The notes below the pieces were generated by a model, which saw nothing but the letters and a program-made list of their open reading frames with translations, was not told the origin of the DNA and did no database searches. The translations under genes and the position numbers were made by a program. From Syntrophomonas zehnderi OL-4 (GTDB lineage: Bacteria > Bacillota > Syntrophomonadia > Syntrophomonadales > Syntrophomonadaceae): 64,000 bases of DNA. Below, piece after piece: positions 30,235 to 40,895 of the stretch (within the stretch, counting starts at the first letter, position 1; every line of letters starts with the position of its first letter). The DNA lies in the NCBI RefSeq assembly GCF_000983115.1, contig NZ_CGIH01000004.1:157458-221457 (forward strand), given 5' to 3'.

Positions 30235-30771
30235 ATGGCTACGCTGTACGAAGTATACAAGCAAGAGATTACTCCTCAACTGATGGAGAAATTTCAATAT
30301 AAAAATGTTATGCAGGTTCCGAGGCTGGAAAAGATCGTTCTTAACATAGGCGTTGGCGAAGCTATTCAAAATCCTAAGGCATTGGATGGAGCAGTCAATG
30401 ATCTGACCGCCATATCCGGGCAAAAACCGGTTATTACCAAAGCGAAAAAATCGATCGCCGGGTTTAAATTGCGGGAAGGCATGCCCATCGGATGCATGGT
30501 AACCCTCCGGGGTGAACGGATGTATCAATTCCTGGATAAGCTGATTAACATTGTACTGCCCCGGGTACGTGATTTCCGAGGTGTTTCGCCCCAGGCTTTT
30601 GATGGACGTGGTAATTACTCCTTGGGAATCAAGGAACAGACTATTTTCCCGGAAATTGAGTATGACAAAATCGATAAGATCAGAGGGTTGGAAGTAGCTA
30701 TCGTAACTACTGCGAAGACCGATGAAGAAGCTCGGGAATTGTTAAAGCGCATGGGAATGCCATTTAGATAA
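30235..30771 (+). CDS. rplE: 50S ribosomal protein L5
   Basis: 178 residues. It binds 5S rRNA; '[16 protein letters not shown]' and '[17 protein letters not shown]' identify it. Confidence 0.97.
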   Translation: MATLYEVYKQEITPQLMEKFQYKNVMQVPRLEKIVLNIGVGEAIQNPKALDGAVNDLTAISGQKPVITKAKKSIAGFKLREGMPIGCMVTLRGERMYQFLDKLINIVLPRVRDFRGVSPQAFDGRGNYSLGIKEQTIFPEIEYDKIDKIRGLEVAIVTTAKTDEEARELLKRMGMPFR

Positions 30772-30787
30772 GAGGAGGTATTTGCAA

Positions 30788-30973
30788 ATGGCAAAAAAGG
30801 CGATGATTGCAAAACAGCAACGCCCACGCAAGTATAAAGTCCAGGAATACAATCGCTGCAAGATATGTGGAAGACCACGTGCCTACATGGGCAAATTCGG
30901 CATCTGCAGAGTTTGTTTCAGAGAAATGGCACATCGGGGAGAAATACCCGGTGTTACTAAGTCAAGCTGGTAG
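30788..30973 (+). CDS. rpsZ: 30S ribosomal protein S14 type Z
   Basis: 61 residues, zinc-binding short S14 form with 'CKIC' near 24 and 'CRVC' near 40. ATG 30788 is 7 nt after aggaggt; a TTG at 30782 is too close to it. 114 non-coding bases follow before rpsH. Confidence 0.96.
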   Translation: MAKKAMIAKQQRPRKYKVQEYNRCKICGRPRAYMGKFGICRVCFREMAHRGEIPGVTKSSW

Positions 30974-31087
30974 GCTTTAAAAGTGGATAGTCTACAGTGA
31001 GGAGAAAAGCTGGTCGTGGTAACAGGTTAATACCATAGCCTGCTGAAAGCCTTATGTTGTAAGCTGGTAATAAAGGAGGTAAAAAAT

Positions 31088-31486
31088 ATGGTCATGACTG
31101 ATCCCGTAGCCGACTTCCTGACCAGAATTAGAAACGGCAATATGGTCATGCATCAAACCGTTGAAGTACCCGGCTCCAAGATGAAGCTAGGCATGGCCCG
31201 GATCATGAAAGAAGAAGGGTACATCAAGGATTATGAATATATAGAGGATGGCAAACAAGGGGTAATCAGGGTGTACCTTAAGTATGGACCCAACAAGGAA
31301 AAAGTGATCACCGGACTAAAAAGAATCAGCAAGCCGGGTCTGCGGGTATACGTACAGAAGGATGAAGTGCCCAAGGTTTTGGGTGGACTCGGCACCGCAA
31401 TTGTTTCTACCTCTAAAGGACTAATGACTGATAAAAACGCCCGCAAAGAAGGTTTGGGCGGCGAAGTGATATGTTACATTTGGTAG
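31088..31486 (+). CDS. rpsH: 30S ribosomal protein S8
   Basis: 132 residues, '[14 protein letters not shown]' to '[20 protein letters not shown]'. It is a primary 16S rRNA binder and the spc-operon repressor in E. coli. aaggaggt lies 8 nt before ATG 31088. Confidence 0.97.
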   Translation: MVMTDPVADFLTRIRNGNMVMHQTVEVPGSKMKLGMARIMKEEGYIKDYEYIEDGKQGVIRVYLKYGPNKEKVITGLKRISKPGLRVYVQKDEVPKVLGGLGTAIVSTSKGLMTDKNARKEGLGGEVICYIW

Positions 31487-31504
31487 CCGAAGGAGGAGTG
31501 AGCA

Positions 31505-32044
31505 GTGTCCAGAATAGGTAGAAAACCTATCGCTCGACCTGACAACGTAAAGGTAACAATAAATGATGATATAATTACGGTTGAAGGTCCTAAAGGGATT
31601 CTTTCCCAGCAAATACCACAAGATATTTCTATAGAAGTTAGCGATAATGTGTTATTGGTCACAAGACCGAGTGATTCCAAAAAACATAGAGCCATGCATG
31701 GATTAACCAGAGCCCTGGTAGCCAATATGGTTGATGGTGTCAGCCAAGGCTTTGAAAAAAAGCTGGAACTGGTAGGGGTAGGATATCGCGCCCAGATGCA
31801 AGGCAGCAAGCTGGTTATAAACATCGGTTATTCCCATCCGGTTGAAGTAGAACCCATTGCGGGTATTGAGTTTGAAGTTCCGGCCGCTAACAAGATCACG
31901 GTAAAAGGTATTGACAAACAACTGGTTGGCAATACTGCAGCTCATATACGCGCCATTAGAAAGCCCGAACCGTATAAAGGCAAAGGCATCAAGTATGAAG
32001 GCGAAGTTATCAGACGCAAAGCTGGTAAGGCAGGCGGTAAATAA
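31505..32044 (+). CDS. rplF: 50S ribosomal protein L6
   Basis: 179 residues, two related domains; '[13 protein letters not shown]' and C-terminal '[16 protein letters not shown]' are diagnostic. GTG start. Confidence 0.97.
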   Translation: MSRIGRKPIARPDNVKVTINDDIITVEGPKGILSQQIPQDISIEVSDNVLLVTRPSDSKKHRAMHGLTRALVANMVDGVSQGFEKKLELVGVGYRAQMQGSKLVINIGYSHPVEVEPIAGIEFEVPAANKITVKGIDKQLVGNTAAHIRAIRKPEPYKGKGIKYEGEVIRRKAGKAGGK

Positions 32045-32064
32045 ATAGGAAGGGAGTGACTGCG

Positions 32065-32430
32065 TTGATCAAGAAAACCAGCAAAAATGAACTCAGAAAA
32101 ACTAGACATAAAAGGATTAGAAAGAAAATAGCTGGTACTGCTGAAGTACCCCGACTATGTATTTATACCAGCCTAAACCACATATATGCGCAGATTATCG
32201 ATGATGAAAATGGTGTAACCCTGGTAACCGCATCAACCCTTGATAAGGACATGGCTGACCTTACCGGTAAAACCAATATAGATGCGGCCAAGCGCGTAGG
32301 CGACAGTATTGCGCAAAAGGCTAAAACCAAGGGGATTACCTCAGTTGTTTTTGATAGAAATGGGCGCAAATATCATGGTAAAGTAATGGCTCTGGCAGAT
32401 GCAGCCAGGGAGAGTGGACTGAACTTTTAA
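32065..32430 (+). CDS. rplR: 50S ribosomal protein L18
   Basis: 121 residues, 5S rRNA-binding; '[18 protein letters not shown]' and '[18 protein letters not shown]'. I chose TTG 32065, 8 nt from agggag; an in-frame GTG at 32056 overlaps that site. Confidence 0.95.
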   Translation: MIKKTSKNELRKTRHKRIRKKIAGTAEVPRLCIYTSLNHIYAQIIDDENGVTLVTASTLDKDMADLTGKTNIDAAKRVGDSIAQKAKTKGITSVVFDRNGRKYHGKVMALADAARESGLNF

Positions 32431-32462
32431 CACTTGATTTCCGTCAGGTTAGGAGGGAAAAA

Positions 32463-32966
32463 ATGATTGAAAAGGAACAGGTAGCCCCCGAATATATTGA
32501 AAAAGTCGTAAATATAAAAAGGGTTGCCAAGGTTGTAAAAGGTGGACGCAGATTTAGCTTCAGTGCCCTGGTTGTAGTAGGTGATGGAGCAGGCAGAGTC
32601 GGTACAGGTAAAGGAAAAGCCACCGAAGTGCCGGAAGCAATCAGAAAAGCGATGGAAAATGCTAAAAAGAACATGATTGAAATACCTTTAATAGATGACA
32701 GAACGATTCCTCATTCTATACTAGGCAGATTTGGCGCGGGTGAAGTATTGTTAAAACCAGCTGCGGAAGGAACGGGCGTTATCGCCGGCGGGCCAGTCAG
32801 AGCAGTATTGGAAGCAGCCGGACTAAAAGACATCCTTACCAAATCTCTGGGGTCAGCCAACGCCAACAATATGGTGCACGCCACCATGGAGGGCTTAAAA
32901 AACCTGAAACGGGTTGAAGACGTAGCCCGCCAGAGGGGCAAAACCATCGATGAGATTTTGAACTAG
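32463..32966 (+). CDS. rpsE: 30S ribosomal protein S5
   Basis: 167 residues. '[20 protein letters not shown]' near 24-43 is the dsRNA-binding fold; '[18 protein letters not shown]' is in the C-terminal domain. It is part of the mRNA entry tunnel and a fidelity determinant. Confidence 0.97.
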   Translation: MIEKEQVAPEYIEKVVNIKRVAKVVKGGRRFSFSALVVVGDGAGRVGTGKGKATEVPEAIRKAMENAKKNMIEIPLIDDRTIPHSILGRFGAGEVLLKPAAEGTGVIAGGPVRAVLEAAGLKDILTKSLGSANANNMVHATMEGLKNLKRVEDVARQRGKTIDEILN

Positions 32967-32979
32967 GGAGGGAAAAACC

Positions 32980-33165
32980 TTGGCCAAGCAGTTGAAAATT
33001 ACCTGGAAAAAAAGCTTTATTGGTTACCCTCAAACCCAGAGACTGACCATTAAAAGCCTGGGATTTAGCAAGCTAAATCAGGTATTGATAAAAGAAGATT
33101 CCCCGCAACTCCGCGGACAGCTTAACAAGGTAGGACATCTGGTAAGTGTGGAAGAGTTAGATTAA
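32980..33165 (+). CDS. rpmD: 50S ribosomal protein L30
   Basis: 61 residues, '[20 protein letters not shown]'. TTG start 8 nt after gggaggg. Confidence 0.95.
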   Translation: MAKQLKITWKKSFIGYPQTQRLTIKSLGFSKLNQVLIKEDSPQLRGQLNKVGHLVSVEELD

Positions 33166-33184
33166 AAACAGGGAGGTTTTAAGA

Positions 33185-33625
33185 GTGAAGCTAGAGGAAA
33201 TAAAATCTCCGCCCGGGGCCACTAAAAGTGCTAAAAGAGTTGGCAGAGGGATTGGCTCAGGACATGGCAAGACATCTTGTCGTGGACATAAAGGGCAGAA
33301 ATCCCGTTCCGGTGGAGGCGTCCGGCCCGGTTTTGAAGGCGGACAAATGCCCCTGCAAAGGCGTTTACCTAAAAGAGGTTTTACGAATATTTTTAAAACT
33401 GAATGGTCAATCGTCAATGTGAGAGACCTGAACGTTTTTGAAGAGGGTACAGTAGTAACCATACCCATGTTGAAGGAAGCAGGCCTAATCAGGAAAGCGC
33501 CTCTGCCAGTTAAGCTACTGGGTGATGGCGAAATTGAAAAAAAACTGACCATACAGGTAAATAAAGCCAGCCAGCAGGCCGAGGAGAAAATCGCAGCCAG
33601 AGGTGGCAAGGTTGAGGTGATCTAA
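33185..33625 (+). CDS. rplO: 50S ribosomal protein L15
   Basis: 146 residues. The basic glycine-rich N-terminus '[20 protein letters not shown]' is typical. Its stop overlaps the secY start by one base. Confidence 0.97.
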   Translation: MKLEEIKSPPGATKSAKRVGRGIGSGHGKTSCRGHKGQKSRSGGGVRPGFEGGQMPLQRRLPKRGFTNIFKTEWSIVNVRDLNVFEEGTVVTIPMLKEAGLIRKAPLPVKLLGDGEIEKKLTIQVNKASQQAEEKIAARGGKVEVI

Positions 33626-34890
33626 TGCTTAATTCATTTCAACAGGCTGTAAAAATCGGCGATCTGCGCAAGAAACTACTCTTTACCCTGTTTATGCTAC
33701 TCGTATTCAGGGTGGGAGCACATATACCTGTACCCGGGATCAACCCGGAAGCTATGGCGGAATTGTTGAAAGGCCAGTTGTTCGGCTTTTTTGATATAAT
33801 ATCCGGGGGCGCATTTAAACGCTTTAGTATTTTTGCCATGAGTATAACGCCCTATATTAACGCCTCTATTATCATGCAGCTCCTCACCGTAATTGTACCG
33901 AAACTGGAGGAGCTTAACAAAGAAGGCGAAGAAGGCAGAAAGAAAATAGCTCAGTACACCCGGTATTTTACCATAGTACTAGCATTTATCCAGGCTCTCG
34001 GCATGTCCGCAGCTCTTACCAAAACAGGAGCAGTTATCAATAGCGGTTTTACTTCTTATATGGTAATTGCCATATCACTCACAGCCGGGACGGCCATGCT
34101 AATGTGGATCGGCGAGATGATCACCGAAAAAGGTATCGGCAACGGAATATCCCTGATTATCTTCTGCGGGATCGTAGCCCGCATACCCCAGCAGATTGTT
34201 GGAGTAGGTCAAGAAATATCAGGCGGTATTATCGGTTTCTTTAACGTTATATTGCTGATTATTGTTATGCTGGCGGTTATAGTTGCAGTAGTCGCAATGA
34301 ATGAAGGGCAAAGAAGGCTGCCAATCCAATACGCCAAGCGGATGGTGGGCAGAAGAATGTATGGCGGGCAAACCACTTTCCTGCCGTTAAAAGTAAACTC
34401 CGCCGGGGTTATACCTATAATATTTGCCATGTCACTTTGTATGTTTCCGGCGACTATAGGCTCCTTTATGTCACAGACATCTGGATATAATCAGTTTATC
34501 GACAGTTATTTTAATTTTGGGAGTGTATTATATAATGTTGTCTATGCCTTACTGATTGTGTTCTTTACGTATTTCTATGTATCGATAATATTCAATCCCC
34601 TGGATGTGGCTGATAACATTAAGAAAAACGGAGGGTTCGTACCAGGCATCAGACCAGGCAGACCCACCGCTGAGTATATAGACAAAATACTGTCCCGGCT
34701 AACCTTAGCGGGCGGTGTATTCTTGGCTTTGATAGCAATATTGCCTAATTTCGTAATTGCCATAACCGGAGTGACCAGCCTCTGGTTTGGCGGCACCGCA
34801 TTGTTGATCGTAGTTGGTGTAGCGCTAGATACAATGAAACAGATAGAATCACATTTATTGCTTAGAAGTTATGAAGGTTTTGTAAAATAG
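33625..34890 (+). CDS. secY: Protein translocase subunit SecY
   Basis: The 421-residue integral membrane channel has about ten hydrophobic spans. 'FRVGAHIPVPGINPEAM', 'GISLIIFCGIVARIP' and the C-terminal loop 'GGFVPGIRPGRPTAEYI' are conserved. It partners SecE and SecG, neither of which is in the window (secE belongs to the missing block after tuf). Confidence 0.97.
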   Translation: MLNSFQQAVKIGDLRKKLLFTLFMLLVFRVGAHIPVPGINPEAMAELLKGQLFGFFDIISGGAFKRFSIFAMSITPYINASIIMQLLTVIVPKLEELNKEGEEGRKKIAQYTRYFTIVLAFIQALGMSAALTKTGAVINSGFTSYMVIAISLTAGTAMLMWIGEMITEKGIGNGISLIIFCGIVARIPQQIVGVGQEISGGIIGFFNVILLIIVMLAVIVAVVAMNEGQRRLPIQYAKRMVGRRMYGGQTTFLPLKVNSAGVIPIIFAMSLCMFPATIGSFMSQTSGYNQFIDSYFNFGSVLYNVVYALLIVFFTYFYVSIIFNPLDVADNIKKNGGFVPGIRPGRPTAEYIDKILSRLTLAGGVFLALIAILPNFVIAITGVTSLWFGGTALLIVVGVALDTMKQIESHLLLRSYEGFVK

Positions 34891-34904
34891 GAGATGATTA
34901 ACTA

Positions 34905-35552
34905 ATGAACATTATCATTATGGGCCCTCCCGGTGCTGGTAAAGGAACTCAGGCAGATTTAATCAAGGCAAGATTTCCGATTTTGCATATCTCTACTGGA
35001 GATATGTTCCGGGAAGCAGTAAGCAAACAAACGGCTATGGGGTTAGAAGCCAAGAAGTACATGGATGCCGGCCAACTGGTGCCTGACGAAGTTACTATTG
35101 GTGTAGTTGAAGAGAGACTGGCACAGCCGGATTGTGCCGATGGATTTCTGCTGGATGGATTTCCGCGCACGATACCGCAGGCCGAAGCTCTGGATAAGGT
35201 TTTAGCCAAGCTGGGTAAAAAAGTAGAAGCTGCCCTTGATATCAGTGTTCCTGACCAGGTTCTGCTGGAACGCATGACCGGCCGCGTAAGCTGCCCGCAA
35301 TGTAAAACCGTATATAATACCAGATTTAATCCTCCGACAACCGTTGGTATCTGCGATAAATGCGGTACTGGGCTGATGCAGCGTGATGACGACAAAGAAG
35401 CAACCGTAAAAAATCGTCTCAAGATCTATATGGAACAGACCCAGCCGCTTTTAAACTATTATGAAAAGCAGGGCACCTTAAGAACGATTGATGGCAACCG
35501 TGATCCTAAAGACGTGTTTGCAGATGTAGTATTAGTGCTGGAGAAGCTCTAG
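34905..35552 (+). CDS. adk: Adenylate kinase
   Basis: The 215-residue enzyme interconverts ATP + AMP and 2 ADP. P-loop 'GPPGAGKGTQ' at 7-16; AMP-binding 'DGFPRTIPQA' near 84. The long LID has zinc ligands C130/C133 (CPQC) and a second CDKC pair near 150, the Gram-positive type. Confidence 0.97.
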   Translation: MNIIIMGPPGAGKGTQADLIKARFPILHISTGDMFREAVSKQTAMGLEAKKYMDAGQLVPDEVTIGVVEERLAQPDCADGFLLDGFPRTIPQAEALDKVLAKLGKKVEAALDISVPDQVLLERMTGRVSCPQCKTVYNTRFNPPTTVGICDKCGTGLMQRDDDKEATVKNRLKIYMEQTQPLLNYYEKQGTLRTIDGNRDPKDVFADVVLVLEKL

Positions 35553-36317
35553 ATGATAATAATTAAGACCAAGGATGAAATCGAGAAAATGAGACGCTCC
35601 GGGCAGGTCGTAGCGGAAGTGCTTAAGCTGCTGGAAGCCACCGCGCGACCGGGTATAACAACTGCCGCTCTAAATGCCACTGCTGTGGAAGAGTGTAAGA
35701 AAAGAAATGCGATCCCGCTATTTCTAAATCAACCTCATCCCCGTGGCGGCAAACCGTTTCAGGGTGCCATCTGTGCATCAGTAAATGAAGAAGTGGTACA
35801 TGGTATACCGGGCAACCGTGTTTTGCACGAAGGGGACATCATTAGTATTGATTTTGGGGTGATGCTGGATGGCTATGCGGGAGATGCCGCCATAACTGTA
35901 GCCATAGGTGAAATCGATCCTAAGCTTAAAAAACTGATTCAGATAACTGAAGAGGCATTGCTTAAAGGGATTGAACAGGCAAAGGCAGGTAACCGGCTAG
36001 GATATGTGTCCAACGCAATCCAAACTCATGCTGAAAACCATGGATTTTCGGTAGTTAGGGACTTTGTCGGGCACGGTATTGGCAAATCCATGTGGGAGGA
36101 TCCACCGGTACCTAATTATGGCAGGAAGAATAACGGCCCGATCCTAAAAGAAGGGATGACCTTGGCGATTGAGCCCATGCTTAACCAGGGGACTCACCAG
36201 GTTTCCACTCTTGAGGATGAATGGACTGTAGTTACCAAAGACGGTTTACCATCAGCCCACTTTGAACACAGTATTGTTATCCTGGATAAGGGGCCGGAAA
36301 TCCTTACCTTAAGGTAA
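35553..36317 (+). CDS. map: Methionine aminopeptidase, type I
   Basis: 254 residues. Metal ligands lie in 'ISIDFGVMLDGYAGDAA' (two Asp), 'GHGIGKSMWEDP' (His), 'IEPMLNQG' (Glu) and 'EDEWTVVTKDGLPSAHFEHS' (Glu). It removes N-terminal Met. Its ATG directly follows the adk stop. Confidence 0.97.
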   Translation: MIIIKTKDEIEKMRRSGQVVAEVLKLLEATARPGITTAALNATAVEECKKRNAIPLFLNQPHPRGGKPFQGAICASVNEEVVHGIPGNRVLHEGDIISIDFGVMLDGYAGDAAITVAIGEIDPKLKKLIQITEEALLKGIEQAKAGNRLGYVSNAIQTHAENHGFSVVRDFVGHGIGKSMWEDPPVPNYGRKNNGPILKEGMTLAIEPMLNQGTHQVSTLEDEWTVVTKDGLPSAHFEHSIVILDKGPEILTLR

Positions 36318-36332
36318 TGGAGGTGACCAATC

Positions 36333-36629
36333 ATTTCCGAGACCATGTTGGGCAGAGTTGTTTTCTCCAAGACAGGCCGAGATGGCGGCAAGCCGTTTGT
36401 AATCGTCCAGGTGGTTAATGAGCGCTATGTTATTATTTGTGATGGAGATACGCGCAAAATTGAAAATCCTAAGATGAAGAACATTAAACACTTGCAATTT
36501 ACTAAAATGACGTCTTTCGAGGTCATTGACTATTTAAATAAAGGTGAAATACCTGATAACCATATAATCAAAAAAAGTCTTAAGCGAATACTTGAAAGAG
36601 GAGAATCAGATGGGAAGGAGGTCTGGTAA
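36333..36629 (+). CDS. KOW-domain RNA-binding protein (L14e/L27e-like)
   Basis: About 98 residues with an N-terminal KOW-type segment 'GRVVFSKTGRDGGKPFVIVQVVNE' region (under 30 residues) and a basic C-terminus. The gene sits between map and infA, where Firmicutes often carry such a protein of unsettled role, presumably ribosome-associated. The ggaggtga site at 36319-36326 is about 20 nt from the first ATG (36345) but 7-9 nt from an in-frame ATT at 36333, so I infer a rare ATT start adding I-S-E-T. If ATT is not used, the protein begins at 36345. Confidence 0.7.
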   Translation: MSETMLGRVVFSKTGRDGGKPFVIVQVVNERYVIICDGDTRKIENPKMKNIKHLQFTKMTSFEVIDYLNKGEIPDNHIIKKSLKRILERGESDGKEVW

Positions 36630-36848
36630 ATGGCTAAAGATGACGTTATCGAGGTAGAGGGGAAAGTTCTTGAACCGTTACCCAATGCTATGTTTACGGT
36701 GGAACTGGAAAATGGCCATAAGGTCCTCGCCCACATATCAGGAAAAATGCGGATGAATTTTATCAGAATATTACCTGGTGACCGTGTAATGGTAGAGTTA
36801 TCGCCTTACGATTTAAATCGTGGCAGAATAACATATCGTTTCAAGTAG
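36630..36848 (+). CDS. infA: Translation initiation factor IF-1
   Basis: 72 residues, S1-like OB fold: '[20 protein letters not shown]' and '[20 protein letters not shown]'. Its ATG directly follows the upstream stop. Confidence 0.97.
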   Translation: MAKDDVIEVEGKVLEPLPNAMFTVELENGHKVLAHISGKMRMNFIRILPGDRVMVELSPYDLNRGRITYRFK

Positions 36849-36882
36849 GAAGCTTTTCTACCGTTTAAAGGAGGTTAATTAA

Positions 36883-36996
36883 GTGAAAGTTCAACCCTCA
36901 GTCAAACCCATGTGCGAAAAATGCAAAGTAATAAAACGCCATGGCAAGGTTATGGTAATATGCGAAAATCCCAAGCATAAACAGAAACAGGGCTAA
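36883..36996 (+). CDS. rpmJ: 50S ribosomal protein L36
   Basis: A 37-residue zinc-binding protein, [20 protein letters not shown] followed by [17 protein letters not shown]. Ligands are C11, C14, C27 and H32, the zinc form. GTG start after aaaggaggt. Confidence 0.96.
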   Translation: MKVQPSVKPMCEKCKVIKRHGKVMVICENPKHKQKQG

Positions 36997-37036
36997 GCGT
37001 GACGGCGCCTATATTATCTGAAGGAAGTGAATAGAA

Positions 37037-37405
37037 TTGGCGAGAATAGCAGGTGTTGATTTACCCCGCGACAAAAGAGTGGAAATTTCCCTTACCTACA
37101 TTTATGGTATCGGGAAATCCTCAGCTCAGAAAATATTGGCGGAAGCAGGTATAAACCCTGATACCAGGGTGAAAGATCTAACCGAAGAAGAAGAAGCTAA
37201 ATTAAGAACAATTATTGATAAAAACTACACCGTTGAAGGCGATCTTCGGCGCGATGTCAGCATGAATGTCAAAAGACTTATGGACTTAGGCTGCTACCGG
37301 GGACTTCGCCATCGGCGCGGATTACCGGTGCGCGGTCAGAAGACCAAGACAAATGCACGTACCCGCAAGGGTCCCAAACGTACAGCCGCCGGCAAGAAGA
37401 AATAG
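37037..37405 (+). CDS. rpsM: 30S ribosomal protein S13
   Basis: 122 residues. '[20 protein letters not shown]' and the basic tail '[15 protein letters not shown]' are diagnostic. TTG start. Confidence 0.97.
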   Translation: MARIAGVDLPRDKRVEISLTYIYGIGKSSAQKILAEAGINPDTRVKDLTEEEEAKLRTIIDKNYTVEGDLRRDVSMNVKRLMDLGCYRGLRHRRGLPVRGQKTKTNARTRKGPKRTAAGKKK

Positions 37406-37427
37406 CCATTAGAAGGGGGATAAATGA

Positions 37428-37820
37428 GTGGCACGAAGAACAACCACGCGGGTTAAACGGCGTGAAAAAAAGAATATTGCAGAAGGTATTGCGCACATTA
37501 AGTCAACCTTTAACAATACAATTATTTCGATTACCGACAAACATGGTAATGCAATATCCTGGGCCAGCGCAGGAACGGTTGGCTTCAAGGGATCGCGCAA
37601 AAGCACCCCGTTTGCGGCTCAGCAGGCAGCAGAGAATGCGGCCCGGGCAGCGATGGAACACGGCCTTAAAGAAGTCGAGTGTTATGTAAAGGGGCCGGGA
37701 GCCGGGCGTGAAGCCGCCATTCGTTCACTGCAGGCAGCGGGGCTGGAAGTAAGCGTTATTAAGGACGTTACCCCCATTCCGCATAACGGGTGCAGGCCGC
37801 CTAAAAGAAGAAGGGTTTAA
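37428..37820 (+). CDS. rpsK: 30S ribosomal protein S11
   Basis: 130 residues. '[18 protein letters not shown]' and '[15 protein letters not shown]' at the C-terminus. GTG start. Confidence 0.97.
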   Translation: MARRTTTRVKRREKKNIAEGIAHIKSTFNNTIISITDKHGNAISWASAGTVGFKGSRKSTPFAAQQAAENAARAAMEHGLKEVECYVKGPGAGREAAIRSLQAAGLEVSVIKDVTPIPHNGCRPPKRRRV

Positions 37821-37836
37821 GGAGGTAGTAATTTAA

Positions 37837-38466
37837 GTGGGAAGATATACTGATTCAGTTTGCCGCCAATGCCGCCGCGAGGGGGAAAAGCTTTTTCTAA
37901 AAGGAGATCGCTGTTATTCCGTCAAGTGTGCGGTAGAAAAAAGACCCTTCGTACCTGGCCAGCATGGTCAAAAACGCAGACAGAAAACTAGTGAATACGG
38001 GCTGCAGTTAAGAGAAAAGCAGAAGACGAAACGCATCTATGGCGTTAGCGAGAAACAGTTCCGCAACACGTTTGAAAAAGCAGATCGTCAGCAGGGAGTT
38101 ACCGGTGATAACTTGCTGGCATTACTGGAGAGACGCCTGGACAATGTAGTTTTTAGAATGGGCATGGCCAGTTCGCGCAAAGAAGCCCGTCAACTGGTAA
38201 ACCATGACCACTTTACCATTAATGGCAAAAAAGCTAATATCCCGTCCATGTTGGTTAAGGCTGGCGATGTTATTCAAGTAAAGGAAGCTAGTGCCGAATC
38301 GCCAAAATTTGAGGAACTCAAAGCCGCTGCTGCCTATAAGACTGCCCCCGAATGGCTGGAAGTAAATGCTGACAGCTTGACTGGCAGGGTATTGTCATTA
38401 CCGACCAGGGATCAGATAGATACAGCTGTTAGTGAACATCTAATCGTAGAACTATACTCCAGATAG
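37837..38466 (+). CDS. rpsD: 30S ribosomal protein S4
   Basis: 209 residues. The N-terminus carries C9/C12 and C26/C31 type spacing (CRQC, CYSVKC), the zinc-binding S4 form, followed by an S4 RNA-binding domain ('[20 protein letters not shown]'). It nucleates 30S assembly. A hairpin (gacacc/ggtgtc, 38466-38494) follows before rpoA. Confidence 0.97.
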   Translation: MGRYTDSVCRQCRREGEKLFLKGDRCYSVKCAVEKRPFVPGQHGQKRRQKTSEYGLQLREKQKTKRIYGVSEKQFRNTFEKADRQQGVTGDNLLALLERRLDNVVFRMGMASSRKEARQLVNHDHFTINGKKANIPSMLVKAGDVIQVKEASAESPKFEELKAAAAYKTAPEWLEVNADSLTGRVLSLPTRDQIDTAVSEHLIVELYSR

Positions 38467-38559
38467 ACACCAGGGGAAACCTTTTGCCGGTGTCAAACTA
38501 ACTATACTCTAGATTATCTATCTAAAAGCAACCTCTATTAGAGAAGGAGGGGATAATTA

Positions 38560-39510
38560 GTGCTAGAGATGGAAAAACCGCGGATAGAGCGAGTCGAACA
38601 GGATCTTACGTCAAATTACGGAAAATTTGTTATCGAACCGTTGGAGCGAGGCTATGGTACTACTTTGGGCAACGCTCTACGCAGGGTGCTCTTGTCTTCA
38701 TTGCCAGGGGCAGCTGTTACATCTATTAAAATTGACGGGGTTCTGCACGAATTTTCCACTATTCCAGGCGTTCTGGAAGACACTACAGAAATGATCTTGA
38801 ATATTAAACAGATGGTCTTGCGCTATGAAGGCAACGAACGCAAAATCATCCGCTTGGAGAAAAAAGGTAAACAGGATGTATGTGCGGGAGATATCGAGCC
38901 CGATGCCGAGGTCGAGATTTTAAATCCAGATCTTCATATTGCCAGTTTAGATGAAGATGGCAAGCTGGAGATAGAAATGACCGTTGAAAGAGGCCGGGGT
39001 TATGTCAGTGCAGACCAGCAACCTAATAAAAGCGAAGAAGTAGTAGGGCTGCTGCCGATTGACTCCATATATACCCCGGTCACCAAAGTTAACTATATGG
39101 TGGATAACGCCAGGGTTGGCAAGAGAACCGACTTTGACAAGCTGGTTCTGGAGGTATGGACCAATGGCAGCATAAAACCGGAAGAAGCCATTAGTCTCTC
39201 AGCCCAGATCCTAATTCAGTACCTCAATCTCTTTACGGAAATAGATGATACCTATGCCGAAGTAGAGATTTTGGTAGAGAAGGAAGAAGAAAAGAAAGAC
39301 AAGGTTTTAGAGATGTCTATCGAGGAACTGGAGCTATCGGTGCGCGCCTCCAATGGATTAAAAAGGGCCAATATCAACACCGTGGGCGATTTAATTGAAA
39401 AAACCCGTGAAGAGATGAGCAAGGTCAGAAACCTGGGGCAGAAGTCCCTGGAGGAAATTGAGCGTAAGCTGACAGAACTGGATCTGACCTTTAAGAAAAC
39501 AGAGGAATAG
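38560..39510 (+). CDS. rpoA: RNA polymerase alpha subunit
   Basis: 316 residues. The N-terminal dimerisation domain has '[20 protein letters not shown]' near 25-44, and the C-terminal domain has '[20 protein letters not shown]' near 257-276 for UP-element and activator contacts. GTG start 9 nt after aaggagg. Confidence 0.97.
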   Translation: MLEMEKPRIERVEQDLTSNYGKFVIEPLERGYGTTLGNALRRVLLSSLPGAAVTSIKIDGVLHEFSTIPGVLEDTTEMILNIKQMVLRYEGNERKIIRLEKKGKQDVCAGDIEPDAEVEILNPDLHIASLDEDGKLEIEMTVERGRGYVSADQQPNKSEEVVGLLPIDSIYTPVTKVNYMVDNARVGKRTDFDKLVLEVWTNGSIKPEEAISLSAQILIQYLNLFTEIDDTYAEVEILVEKEEEKKDKVLEMSIEELELSVRASNGLKRANINTVGDLIEKTREEMSKVRNLGQKSLEEIERKLTELDLTFKKTEE

Positions 39511-39525
39511 GAAGGAGGATTCCCA

Positions 39526-39867
39526 TTGAGTTATCGCAAATTCGGACTCTTGGCTGATCATCGCAGATCCATGCTCAGGAACTCAGTGACCTCTTTGTTG
39601 GAAAACGGCAAAATCACAACTACGGAAACGAGAGCCAAAGATATCAAAGTAGTAGCCGACAAAATGATCACCCTGGGAAAACGTGGGGATCTACATGCCA
39701 GACGGCAGGCTGATTCTTACTTAATGAAAGAAGAAGTCGTGGCCAAATTGTTCAATACCGTTGCGCCTCGGTATAAAGACCGCTCCGGCGGTTATACCCG
39801 CATAATCAAAGCCGGATATCGCAAGGGTGACGGTGCCCCTATGGTTATTCTGGAGCTGGTAGACTAA
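39526..39867 (+). CDS. rplQ: 50S ribosomal protein L17
   Basis: 113 residues, '[20 protein letters not shown]' to '[16 protein letters not shown]'. TTG start after aaggagg. Confidence 0.97.
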   Translation: MSYRKFGLLADHRRSMLRNSVTSLLENGKITTTETRAKDIKVVADKMITLGKRGDLHARRQADSYLMKEEVVAKLFNTVAPRYKDRSGGYTRIIKAGYRKGDGAPMVILELVD

Positions 39868-39966
39868 GCTAAATATCGTTTTCCGGTCATAAAAGGACTC
39901 TTTAGTGCCGGGCAAGGGTCATAAAATAACAATAGTGAGTTGATACTGCTCTATAAAAGTATTAAG

Positions 39967-40000
39967 GGAGGATTGTATATATCCTCCTGATCTTTTATAG
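39967..40000 (+). terminator. Terminator after rplQ
   Basis: Arms ggaggat and atcctcc are followed by tgatctttta. It may end the alpha operon before truA. Confidence 0.6.
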
Positions 40001-40077
40001 GGTTTATTTGAGCTAAAAACCGGCTGGATAAAAGGCAGGGTCGGCAGCCAAATTATCTTTTGGGGAGAATTAAGCAG

Positions 40078-40821
40078 ATGAAGCGAATAAAGATGGTGCT
40101 GGAATATGATGGCAGCAATTACCATGGCTTTCAAAGACAAATAAATGCCCACACGATTCAAGCTCAGTTGGAAAGTTCAATCAATCATCTGACCGGAGAA
40201 ACGGTTACGGTAAACGCCGCAGGGCGTACCGATGCCGGCGTACATGCCTTGGGTCAAGTCATAGCTTTTAATACGTCAGCCCGGATACCTGCCGATAAAT
40301 GGACCCCGGCACTAAACAGCAAGTTGCCGGACGACATTCGTATTCTAAATAGCTTGGAGGCTGCCCCGGATTTTCATCCCCAGTTTGATGCCCTAAAGAA
40401 AAGCTATGTGTATTTAATATATCGGCAAAAGTCCGGGGCCAGTTTTTACCGGAAACATGCCTTGCTAAACAGTGAAAATCTGGATGTCGCAGGAATGCAA
40501 AGGGCGGCCCGACTGCTGGAGGGTAACCATAATTTTAAAGCCTTCTGTGCCAGTGGGTCTTCCGTAAAAAGCTTTAAGCGCAATGTCAGCCTCTGTCGGA
40601 TAATTAACCAGGAAGCTTGGCTGAAGTTGGAAATAGAAGCCAATGGTTTCTTGTATAATATGATCCGCATTATTATGGGAACCCTCCTGGAAGTAGGTCG
40701 CCAGCGCCTTACACCTGAGCATATTTTAGAAATATTGGACTCCCAAGATCGAAATCTGGCTGGCTCTACCGTATCTCCCCATGGACTTTACTTAAAAGCA
40801 GTAGAGTACCCCGAAGGATGA
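40078..40821 (+). CDS. truA: tRNA pseudouridine synthase A
   Basis: 247 residues. TruA makes pseudouridine at tRNA positions 38-40. The catalytic Asp is in 'AAGRTDAGVHALGQV' near 50, and 'YDGSNYHGFQRQ' is near 9. ATG 40078 is about 9 nt after ggggaga; a TTG at 40060 overlaps that site. The ecfA1-ecfA2-ecfT transporter genes that often sit between rplQ and truA are absent. Confidence 0.95.
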   Translation: MKRIKMVLEYDGSNYHGFQRQINAHTIQAQLESSINHLTGETVTVNAAGRTDAGVHALGQVIAFNTSARIPADKWTPALNSKLPDDIRILNSLEAAPDFHPQFDALKKSYVYLIYRQKSGASFYRKHALLNSENLDVAGMQRAARLLEGNHNFKAFCASGSSVKSFKRNVSLCRIINQEAWLKLEIEANGFLYNMIRIIMGTLLEVGRQRLTPEHILEILDSQDRNLAGSTVSPHGLYLKAVEYPEG

Positions 40822-40895
40822 TTATTGGCGAAATCTGATTTTTTATGCTTAACCTTGTGTTTTTAAAAAATATAATTAAATCCGGTTACATTACT

